From Solirubrobacterales bacterium (GTDB lineage: Bacteria; Actinomycetota; Thermoleophilia; Solirubrobacterales; Solirubrobacteraceae), in NCBI GenBank assembly GCA_003134675.1, contig PLBZ01000022.1, forward strand, positions 1 to 8,037: a stretch of 8,037 bases of DNA. Direction: 5' to 3'. Below the pieces are notes generated by a model. The model had not been told where the DNA came from. It did no database searches and was given only the letters and a program-made list of their open reading frames with translations. Positions 1-6,469 of this stretch are shown one piece after another. The position numbers and the translations under genes are program-made. The first letter of the stretch is position 1. Every line of letters starts with the position of its first letter.

Positions 1-1736
1 TCGTCGATCACGCACAGGATGTAAGGCAGTGGCGCTTCTCCTCGCCGTGCTCGTGCTTTGTTCAATTCGATCAGGCTTCTAGTGCGCGCCATCGACATGA
101 TCCCGTAGCGCTGCTCCATCTCCTTCACCAAGTTCTGCAGCGCGTTGGCCGCCATCCGTGGGCTCGTGATCACCGGCGTAAGCAGATGCGGGATCGACTC
201 ATAGTGGTTCAGCTCGACCTGCTTCGGGTCGACCAGTACCAGACGCACCTCGTGCGGCGTCGCGCGCAGCAGAACACTGGAAAGCATCGCGTTGATCGCG
301 CCCGACTTGCCCGCGCCCGTCGTGCCTGCCACAAGCAGATGCGGCATCTTCGCCAGGTCCGCCCCGATCGCCTTACCCGCCACGTCCTTGCCCAGCCACA
401 CCGTCAGCGGCGACCAGTCCTTAGGTGGCTGCTGGAAGACATCCCCCAACTTCACTATCCGCCTGTGGGCGTTTGGCACCTCGACTCCCACAGCCTGCTT
501 ACCCGGAATGGGCGCGAGAATGCGAACGTCTGTTGCCGCCAGCGCATAGGCTAAGTCGTCCTTCAGCTGGGCCACCTTCGCGACCTTCGTTCCCGGTGCC
601 AGCCTCAGCTCATAGCGAGTGATATGCGGCCCCGCGACCGTCCCAATGACCTTTGCCTGCACGCCGAAGTGCCCCAATGCCTCAACCAGGCTCGTCGCAG
701 TGCGCTCTTGTCCGGCTGTGTCGGGCCGCGTCTGGTCGGTTCTCGAGCGCACCAGCAACCGCTCCGCCCTCGGCAGATCCCACACGAAGGTCGGATCATC
801 GGTGATCGCCTCGCGCAGTCTGCCCTGCGGCGTGAGCTGCTCTGGATCAGCCACAGCCACTCCGGGGATTGGCTCCACCGTCTCTATGTCCTCAGGCTCA
901 TCGTCCACTGGGTCATCGACAGGCTCAGATTCCCACGACTCCGGCGCCTCCACATGGGTTGCCCGAACGATCAGCTCTTCAGGCTCCGGCTCAGGGGGAT
1001 ACAGCGGCTCGGGCGCCACGAGGACGGGACTTTGCGGGCGACGCGCGCGCAGCATCCGCGTCGTGTCTGCCACGCCACTGCCCGTCGCACGGATCGCGCT
1101 CGCCAGCGACGCCCCCGTCAGCAGCGTTATTCCGACCAAGAACAAGAAGACCACAAGAATGTCCACCCCTACGCTCTGCACCGACCGGTGCGCCGCTTGG
1201 TAAAGCGCCTCGCCCGCGACACCCCCGTGCGCTTGCAGAAAGGCCGAGGTCCACGACGTCCCCTTTGATGAAGCCCCGCCCACCCCCGAGCTCACGCCAA
1301 GCGTGCCTGCCGCCAGCGCCAGCGTGATCGAGGCAAACAAGCAGATCGCGCCCGCCCGCAGAGGACGCAGGGCCGGCCACACGGGGCGCAGCAGCAACGC
1401 CCCGCCACCGCCTACAAGTGCAATTGGTGCCAGACCTCGCGCTCTACCGACCGCCCAGCCAAAACCCACCGCCAGCCCGTGACCCGCGCGCCCGCCGTCC
1501 CAATGTCCCCACAGCACAAAGCCCATGAACACCCCGGCGGCCACCAACCCCAGGCCGATCACGTCGCGCTGGCGCTGATCGAGCTCCGGCAGGCGCGGCA
1601 GACCACGAGGCAGCGAAAAACCGAGGCCGGCGATCCCACGCCCCCTGCGGCGGCGGGTGCTCGCGCGCGTCCGCTTCGCAGTCGTCCTACGGCCAGTGGG
1701 TTTACGCGCGGGACTACGCTTGCGAGCATTCGCCAT
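1..1736 (-). CDS. ftsK: DNA translocase FtsK/SpoIIIE, N-terminal 578 residues (C-terminus beyond left edge)
   Basis: FtsK is a septum-anchored, ATP-driven DNA pump that clears and orients chromosome DNA during division or sporulation. The minus-strand frame is open without a stop from 1736 to the left edge. Residues 1-36 are very rich in Arg and Lys. Four hydrophobic stretches follow at about 59-79, 100-120, 128-148 and 189-215. An acidic Pro/Glu/Asp linker covers about 225-300. The alpha domain follows, with GPHITRYEL near 369 and APIPGKQAVGVEVPN near 409. The motor domain shows Walker A GTTGAGKS at 471-478, DPK at 503-505 and the Walker B start LPYILCVID ending at 578, where the window cuts it. 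The rest of the motor and any gamma domain lie outside. The start is uncertain: ATG at 1736 has no clear ribosome binding site, while a GGGAGGG at 1766-1772 sits 3 bases before an in-frame TTG at 1763 that would add MARDVEVAR. The identity is firm from the motifs. Confidence 0.95.
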   Translation of the reverse strand, partial: MANARKRSPARKPTGRRTTAKRTRASTRRRRGRGIAGLGFSLPRGLPRLPELDQRQRDVIGLGLVAAGVFMGFVLWGHWDGGRAGHGLAVGFGWAVGRARGLAPIALVGGGGALLLRPVWPALRPLRAGAICLFASITLALAAGTLGVSSGVGGASSKGTSWTSAFLQAHGGVAGEALYQAAHRSVQSVGVDILVVFLFLVGITLLTGASLASAIRATGSGVADTTRMLRARRPQSPVLVAPEPLYPPEPEPEELIVRATHVEAPESWESEPVDDPVDDEPEDIETVEPIPGVAVADPEQLTPQGRLREAITDDPTFVWDLPRAERLLVRSRTDQTRPDTAGQERTATSLVEALGHFGVQAKVIGTVAGPHITRYELRLAPGTKVAKVAQLKDDLAYALAATDVRILAPIPGKQAVGVEVPNAHRRIVKLGDVFQQPPKDWSPLTVWLGKDVAGKAIGADLAKMPHLLVAGTTGAGKSGAINAMLSSVLLRATPHEVRLVLVDPKQVELNHYESIPHLLTPVITSPRMAANALQNLVKEMEQRYGIMSMARTRSLIELNKARARRGEAPLPYILCVID

Positions 1737-1770
1737 TCGCGCAACTTCGACATCGCGTGCCAAGACCCTC

Positions 1771-1788
1771 CCTTACCATTGCTTTACC
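1771..1788 (+). promoter_or_regulatory. Candidate response-regulator box: two 7-base direct repeats, 11-base period
   Basis: The sequence reads CCTTACC (1771-1777), spacer ATTG (1778-1781), CTTTACC (1782-1788). The half-sites agree at 6 of 7 bases. Two 7-mers with a 4-base spacer is the geometry of PhoB/OmpR-family operators. The site lies 27 bases before the regulator ATG at 1816. A weak -10-like TACATA begins at 1798, 9 bases after the second repeat, roughly where an activator overlapping the -35 would place it. On the other strand the repeat lies at the ftsK leader and touches its GGGAGG. Binding by the adjacent regulator, for autoregulation or control of ftsK, is inference; two short repeats can arise by chance. 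Confidence 0.35.
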
Positions 1789-1815
1789 GCACACCGGTAC
1801 ATAAAGACCCAGCTC

Positions 1816-2502
1816 ATGAATGACTTCTCCCGCGCACCCCGCGTGCTCGTCGTCGAGGACGACGAAGACATCGCTCAGGCGCTCCAGCGCTCACTGCGCA
1901 TGGAGGGCTACGAGGTGCGTGCCGCTGCCGACGGCTCCGCCGCGCTCGAGCACGGGCGCTCGTTCGCACCCGACCTGGTGATCCTCGACCTCGGCCTGCC
2001 GGGACTCGACGGCCTAGAGGTCGCGCGCGCGCTACGCGCCGAGGATGACGTGCCAATCCTGATCCTCACCGCACGCGATGCCCTCGAGTCTCGCGTCGAG
2101 GGTCTCGATGCCGGCGCTGATGACTACCTCGTCAAGCCATTCGAGCGCCAGGAGCTGCTCGCGCGGATGCGCGCCCTGCTACGACGACGTCCCCCGCGTG
2201 GCTCGGCGCCCCTACGCGTGGGAGACCTGCAGCTCAACGCCGACACCCACGAGGTTACGCGCAGCGAGCGCACCATCGAGCTCACCCAGCGCGAGTTCGA
2301 GTTACTCGAGTACCTGATGCGCAACGAGCGGATCGTGATCTCCCGCCAGCGCCTGCTCGACGAGGTGTGGGGCTATGACCCCTTCTCCACCACTAACACA
2401 ATCGAGGTGTTCGTCTCCAACGTGCGGCGCAAGCTCGAGGCCGATGGCGAGCCACGCCTGCTTCACACCATCCGAGGAGCCGGTTACGTCCTTCGCGCGT
2501 AG
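1816..2502 (+). CDS. OmpR/PhoB-family two-component response regulator
   Basis: This 228-residue protein is a DNA-binding transcription factor switched by phosphorylation from its partner kinase, encoded directly downstream. The receiver domain covers about 8-124. It has the acidic pair E14-D15, phospho-acceptor D58 in LVILDLGLPG, T85 and K107 in YLVKPF. The winged-helix output domain covers about 131-227, with the recognition helix around 193-207 (TNTIEVFVSNVRRKL) and a closing hairpin HTIRGAGYVLR. The length is usual for the family, and it resembles MprA-type actinobacterial regulators. ATG 1816 was chosen because it puts the receiver start near residue 8. The frame is open further upstream, but that stretch lies over the ftsK leader and has no receiver sequence. 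There is no Shine-Dalgarno before the ATG, so a short or leaderless transcript is possible. The target genes cannot be told from sequence. Confidence 0.93.
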   Translation: MNDFSRAPRVLVVEDDEDIAQALQRSLRMEGYEVRAAADGSAALEHGRSFAPDLVILDLGLPGLDGLEVARALRAEDDVPILILTARDALESRVEGLDAGADDYLVKPFERQELLARMRALLRRRPPRGSAPLRVGDLQLNADTHEVTRSERTIELTQREFELLEYLMRNERIVISRQRLLDEVWGYDPFSTTNTIEVFVSNVRRKLEADGEPRLLHTIRGAGYVLRA

Positions 2503-3967
2503 GCTGACAGCAACGTTCGACCGGCTGCCGATCCGCGTGCGCCTGGCCGGCGTCTCGGCGCTGCTCACGTTCGTGATCCTCTGCGCCTTCGCGATCGCCG
2601 TCGGCTCGCTGACGGTGCGCCGCATCCGCTCGGATTTCAACCGCCAGGTGGCCGATACCGCCCAGCAGCTGCCCTCCCGTCTGAGTATAAAAGTGGACCC
2701 CAGGACCCAGCTCGTCAGCATCGAACCGCCGCTCGAGGATCTCGTCTCGCCCGAGCACACAGAAGTGATCAGGATCCTCACGCTCGGCGGCCACGTCGTC
2801 ACGGCGACACCCAAAGCCCCAGAACTGGGCGCCGCCTCGGTCCAACCGAAGAACGTCGGCGGCTACCGCGTTCTCAGTCGCCCCGCCACGATCACCATCC
2901 AGGGCACGGGCGAACCGATCGGCCAGGTGTACGTCCAATACGGCCGCAGCGTCTCAGACACCGAGGCGACCGCCAAGCGGGTCGAGTTGTTCCTGCTGCT
3001 GGGGGTGCTGGCCGGAACCGTGTTCGCGCTGTTGGCGGGAATGGCGATCGCGCGCAGGGCCATGGCACCGATCGCCGAGCTCACCTCCACCGCTGAGGCG
3101 ATCGCACGTACTCGTGACCCGTCCCTTCGCGTGCCCCAGTCAGAGGCCGACGACGAGGTCGCCGAACTGGCGCGCACGCTGGAGGGCATGCTGCGCGAGC
3201 TCGACGCTGCGCGTGGCGAAACCGAGGCGATGCTCGTCCGCCAGCGGCGGTTCGTCGCCGACGCCTCGCACGAGCTGCGCACCCCGCTCACGAGCGTGCT
3301 CGTCAACCTCGAGCTGCTCGCGGAATCCCTGCACGGCGATCAGGGCGAGGCGGCGCGTTCAGCTCTGCGCTCCTCGCAACGCATGCGCCGGCTGGTCGCC
3401 GACCTTTTGCTCTTGGCGCGCACCGATGTCGGCCGCGTGATACCCCACGAGCCCTGCGACCTGGATCAGATCGTCGTTGAGGCGGCATCCGAGCTGGGGC
3501 CGGTCAGCGCCGCGCATGAGATCTCACTCGACGTCGGGCGGGCGGGACAGGTTCTTGTCGAGGGCTCTCGTGACGAACTCCATCGCCTCACAATCAACCT
3601 GCTCGAGAACGCGCTCCGCCACACCCCCGCCGGTACCGAGATCCGCGTGTCCACCCGCCTCGTCGATGACGGTCAAGCCCTCCTGGTCGTCGAGGACGAC
3701 GGCCCCGGCGTGCCCGAGCACCTACGCAAAACCCTGTTCGAGCGCTTCGTGCGCGGCGCGGGCGACCGCGGCGGCTCCTTCGGCCTGGGCCTGGCGATCG
3801 TCCGTGCCGTGGCCGAGTCCCACGGCGGCTCGGTCACGATCGAGTCGACCGGCGAACGTGATGGCGCTGCCTACGGCGCCCGTTTCGTCGTCTGCCTGCC
3901 CGTGTCCTCAGACCTCCACGACGACGGGAAGTACCATCGGCCGTCGCTTCAACCGATCGTAGACTAG
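2444..3967 (+). CDS. Membrane sensor histidine kinase, partner of the upstream regulator
   Basis: This 507-residue kinase autophosphorylates on His and passes the phosphate to the regulator encoded upstream. Hydrophobic segments at about 32-57 and 180-204 flank a roughly 120-residue extracytoplasmic region in which I recognise no known ligand domain. A HAMP-like linker follows at about 200-255. The HisKA domain has H276 in VADASHELRTPL. The ATPase domain has the N box with N389 (NLLENALRHT), the G1 box DDGPG at 418-422, F box FERF at 432-435 and G2 box GLGL at 447-450. The gene overlaps the regulator by 59 bases if ATG 2444 is used. The only later start that would keep the first membrane segment is GTG 2537, which lacks an evident ribosome site; an earlier ATG at 2375 would overlap the regulator much more. 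The kinase core ends near residue 486. The last 20 residues are encoded antisense to the 3' end of the RNase J gene. Confidence 0.92.
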   Translation: MASHACFTPSEEPVTSFARRLTATFDRLPIRVRLAGVSALLTFVILCAFAIAVGSLTVRRIRSDFNRQVADTAQQLPSRLSIKVDPRTQLVSIEPPLEDLVSPEHTEVIRILTLGGHVVTATPKAPELGAASVQPKNVGGYRVLSRPATITIQGTGEPIGQVYVQYGRSVSDTEATAKRVELFLLLGVLAGTVFALLAGMAIARRAMAPIAELTSTAEAIARTRDPSLRVPQSEADDEVAELARTLEGMLRELDAARGETEAMLVRQRRFVADASHELRTPLTSVLVNLELLAESLHGDQGEAARSALRSSQRMRRLVADLLLLARTDVGRVIPHEPCDLDQIVVEAASELGPVSAAHEISLDVGRAGQVLVEGSRDELHRLTINLLENALRHTPAGTEIRVSTRLVDDGQALLVVEDDGPGVPEHLRKTLFERFVRGAGDRGGSFGLGLAIVRAVAESHGGSVTIESTGERDGAAYGARFVVCLPVSSDLHDDGKYHRPSLQPIVD

Positions 3968-5578
3968 CTTCGCCAGATCGTCGTGCAGCATCTGCTGGAG
4001 CAGGTCCACCTCGCGGAGCTCCTCCTTCGCCGCCCGCTGAAGCGACGCATCGACGGTCGCCCTGATCTCATCTGAGAGCTCGTCGGCCTGGTCGAGGAAC
4101 GGCACCCCGCGGAAGATCACCTCCGGGTCGACGACTGAGCGGCCATCCTGCTCGGCGATCGTTACAACCACGATGAAGATCCCGTCGGCCGAAAGCATCC
4201 TGCGGTCGCGCAGCGCCACGTCGGCCATATCGCCGATCTCAACGCCGTCGACGAAGATCATCCCCGCCTGCTCAGGCTTACCGAAGCGCGCGCCCCGCTC
4301 ATTGATCTCCAACGGCAGCCCGTTCTCTCCCTGGAAGATATCCTCGGGCGCCATTCCCACTGCTTCAGCGAGCTGGGCATGCAGCCGCAGACGCTTGAAG
4401 TCACCATGAAATGGCATCACATAACGCGGCTTCGTGAGGTTCAGCATCAGCTTGACCTCCTCGGCGTAACCGTGCCCGGAGGCATGCACCGGGGCGTCGC
4501 TGGTGGTGATCACGTCGCAGCCGATGTGGTAGAGCCGATCAATCGTCTCATTCACCGCACGCTCGTTCCCCGGGATCGGCGTGGCCGAGAACACGACCGT
4601 GTCGCCTTGGCGTAACTGCACCTGACGGTGGTCGCGGTAGGCCATCCGACGCAGCGCCGACAGCGGCTCCCCCTGAGAGCCGGTAGAGATGATTACCATG
4701 CGCTCGTCGGGGAAGTCTTCGATCTCGCGGGGCCCTACCAGCAAGCCGTCTGGAACCTCGATGTGCCCGAGGGTACGGCCGATGCCCACGTTCTTGCGCA
4801 TCGAGCGGCCAACTAGCACGACCTTGCGGTCGAGCGCTGCGGCGGCGTCCACAACCTGTTGCACTCGGTGAATGTTCGACGCGAAGCTCGTCACGACGAT
4901 GCGCCCCTCGCAGCGAGCGAACACCTCCTCCAGGTGCGGTCCCACGACCGACTCCGACGGCGAGAACCCGGGCCTGTCGACATTCGTTGAGTCACCGCAC
5001 AGCAGCAGTACGCCCTCGCGTCCCAGCTCCGCCAGGCGCGAGACATCGGCTGGCGCGCCGTCGACCGGTGTCTGATCGAACTTGTAGTCACCCGTGATCA
5101 GCACCGTCCCGCGCTCGGTCCCCAACGCGACGGCACTCGAATCGGGGATCGAATGCGTCATGTGCACCAGCTCCAGAGAGAACGGTCCCAGCTCCAGCGT
5201 GTCGGTGATCGCAACCTCGTTTAGCGACACGTCGCGCAGCTTGTGCTCATCGAGCTTCGAGCGCGCCATCGCGATCGTCAGCGCGCCGCCGTACACCGGC
5301 GGGAGGTGCCCCTCCGCGCCGAGCTCGCGCAGGACCCACGGCAACGCGCCGAGATGGTCCTCGTGGCCGTGGGTCACGACGATCGCCTCGATATCCTTCG
5401 CGCGCTCGCGCAGGTAGGAGAAGTCGGGCAGCACCAAGTCAATGCCCACCATCTCTGGGGTGGGAAAGCGCAGTCCGACATCCACCACGACGATCCGGCC
5501 ATCCTGCTCGACGACCGTCATGTTCTTGCCTATCTCCCCCAGTCCCCCAAGGGGCAGGATGCGCAGGGTCGAACTCAC
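3908..5578 (-). CDS. rnj: Ribonuclease J (metallo-beta-lactamase/beta-CASP RNase)
   Basis: RNase J combines 5'-3' exoribonuclease and endonuclease activity in mRNA decay and rRNA maturation in the cytoplasm. The 556 residues match the family's usual length. The metallo-beta-lactamase zinc ligands are visible as THGHEDH at 69-75 (H70, H72, D74, H75), H142 and D164 in ITGDYKFD. The beta-CASP region includes STGSQGEP at 298-305 and HASGHG at 365-370. PFHGDF at 389-394 supplies the late His ligand H391, and the remaining C-terminal region covers about 450-556. Translation starts at GTG 5578, inside a GTGA overlap with the dapA stop. There is no Shine-Dalgarno, which suggests translation coupled to dapA. 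A possible hairpin spans this junction. The dapA-rnj pairing is conserved in Actinomycetota. The 3' end runs 60 bases into the convergent kinase gene, with no terminator visible. Confidence 0.96.
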   Translation of the reverse strand: MSSTLRILPLGGLGEIGKNMTVVEQDGRIVVVDVGLRFPTPEMVGIDLVLPDFSYLRERAKDIEAIVVTHGHEDHLGALPWVLRELGAEGHLPPVYGGALTIAMARSKLDEHKLRDVSLNEVAITDTLELGPFSLELVHMTHSIPDSSAVALGTERGTVLITGDYKFDQTPVDGAPADVSRLAELGREGVLLLCGDSTNVDRPGFSPSESVVGPHLEEVFARCEGRIVVTSFASNIHRVQQVVDAAAALDRKVVLVGRSMRKNVGIGRTLGHIEVPDGLLVGPREIEDFPDERMVIISTGSQGEPLSALRRMAYRDHRQVQLRQGDTVVFSATPIPGNERAVNETIDRLYHIGCDVITTSDAPVHASGHGYAEEVKLMLNLTKPRYVMPFHGDFKRLRLHAQLAEAVGMAPEDIFQGENGLPLEINERGARFGKPEQAGMIFVDGVEIGDMADVALRDRRMLSADGIFIVVVTIAEQDGRSVVDPEVIFRGVPFLDQADELSDEIRATVDASLQRAAKEELREVDLLQQMLHDDLAKLVYDRLKRRPMVLPVVVEV

Positions 5579-5596
5579 GCGTGAACGCCCGTGAGT
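5573..5596 (-). promoter_or_regulatory. Possible hairpin masking the rnj start codon at the dapA/rnj junction
   Basis: On the minus strand ACTCACG (5596-5590) is followed, after 10 bases, by CGTGAGT (5579-5573), a perfect 7-base-pair stem. The rnj GTG (5578-5576) and the dapA TGA both lie in the 3' arm. A ribosome finishing dapA would melt the stem, which fits translational coupling and the absence of a ribosome binding site for rnj. A perfect 10-base palindrome TCACGCGTGA at 5575-5584 overlaps it. The stem lies within conserved coding sequence, so chance cannot be excluded. Confidence 0.3.
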
Positions 5597-6435
5597 AGAT
5601 CGTGGCGTTCGAGCATCGCGCGCACGGCCGCGTTCTCCTCAGGGGTGGCCTCCACCAGCGGCAGGCGCAGGCCGCCGACGTTGTGACCCAGCAGGTTCAG
5701 CGCGGCCTTGGTGCAGGTCGGGCTGGAGGTGAGGAAGAGCGTCTCATAGACGTCTTGCAGCGACGCGTCGATCTCGGCGCGATGCTCGGGCTCGTCCACC
5801 ATCCTGCGCATCTCGTTGCCGACGATGTGACTGGCCACCGTGATCCCGCCCGCCCCGCCCAGGTCCAGCGTCCGCGCGAAGGAGCTGTCATCACCGGCGT
5901 AAACGTCAAGCCCGTCGATCAGCCGCAACTCATCGGCGTTTGCCTGCTTGACGCCCACGATGTTCTCGATCTGCGCGAGCTCGGCGAGCAGGTCCGGTCC
6001 CATGTTCGTGCCGGTGCGGCTGGGGATGTTGTAGAGCAGGATCGGTTTGTCGGTCCCCTTCGCGATCACTTCGTAGTGGCGCTTGAGACCGAGCGGACTC
6101 GGCCTGTTGTAGTAGGGCGTGACGGATATCACCGCGTCGGCGCCCAGCTCTGTCGCGCATTCGGTCAGGTGGGCGGCCTGGCGGGTGTCGTTGGTGCCCG
6201 TGCCAGCGATGATCGTCTTGCCGGGCGGGCGCTCGGTGATGGCCAGCTCAATCAGCCCGAGTTGCTCCTCGTCCGTAAGGGTGGATGCCTCGCCGGTTGT
6301 TGCGGCCACGACGAACCCGTCCGAGCCGTTGTCGGCGAGGTGACGCATCAGCGCCACGAAAGAGTCCTCGTTCACCTTCCCCTCAGCGTCGAATGGGGTG
6401 ACGATCGCCGTCAGGATCGTGCCGAGGTCGGTCAT
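5575..6435 (-). CDS. dapA: 4-hydroxy-tetrahydrodipicolinate synthase DapA
   Basis: DapA condenses pyruvate with aspartate semialdehyde, the first committed step towards diaminopimelate and lysine, in the cytoplasm. The 286-residue protein is a single TIM barrel of the DHDPS/NAL family. The active site is complete: T46-T47-G48-E49 (AATTGEA), Y109 in TPYYNRPSP, Y135 in LLYNIPSRTG, R140, and Schiff-base lysine K163 in GVKQA. The substrate-loop motif YAGDD is at 179-183. ATG 6435 is the only plausible start, because no ATG or GTG lies in frame before the dapB stop. It lacks a nearby Shine-Dalgarno. The good GAGGAG at 6461-6466 is 25 bases away and better placed for a mini-ORF at 6452. The stop overlaps the rnj GTG. 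Together with dapB it forms a pathway pair. Confidence 0.96.
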   Translation of the reverse strand: MTDLGTILTAIVTPFDAEGKVNEDSFVALMRHLADNGSDGFVVAATTGEASTLTDEEQLGLIELAITERPPGKTIIAGTGTNDTRQAAHLTECATELGADAVISVTPYYNRPSPLGLKRHYEVIAKGTDKPILLYNIPSRTGTNMGPDLLAELAQIENIVGVKQANADELRLIDGLDVYAGDDSSFARTLDLGGAGGITVASHIVGNEMRRMVDEPEHRAEIDASLQDVYETLFLTSSPTCTKAALNLLGHNVGGLRLPLVEATPEENAAVRAMLERHDLLTGVHA

Positions 6436-6452
6436 TGGATGCAGTATTCCAT
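6432..6452 (-). CDS. Possible 6-codon leader mini-ORF (MEYCIQ) coupled to dapA
   Basis: ATG at 6452 opens a frame coding MEYCIQ and ends at TGA 6434-6432. The TGA overlaps the dapA ATG (6435-6433) as ATGA. A GAGGAG at 6461-6466 precedes the ATG by 8 bases, the best-placed ribosome binding site of the operon. This would deliver ribosomes to dapA by termination and reinitiation, bridging the gap after the dapB stop at 6470. The peptide has no Lys codon, so it is not a lysine attenuator of the usual kind. It could be a chance ATG, with the site loading dapA directly despite 25-base spacing. Confidence 0.35.
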   Translation of the reverse strand: MEYCIQ

Positions 6453-6469
6453 GTGCGCCACTCCTCGCT

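Noticed and set aside
619..1268. Long plus-strand open frames (194 and 214 codons) opposite the ftsK linker
   Set aside because: They are Ser/Gly- or Arg-rich mirror frames of the ftsK acidic linker and membrane region. The minus strand gives a continuous FtsK with motifs in the right order.
1762..1810. AAGACCC occurring at 1762-1768 and again at 1804-1810
   Set aside because: The 42-base spacing has no clear meaning and a 7-mer repeat in a short stretch can be chance. One copy lies at the ftsK leader and the other next to the regulator ATG.
3989..4004. Small hairpin near the kinase stop (CAGCA/TGCTG) considered as a terminator
   Set aside because: It has a 5-base-pair stem, a 2-base loop and no T-run on either strand, and it lies inside rnj coding sequence.
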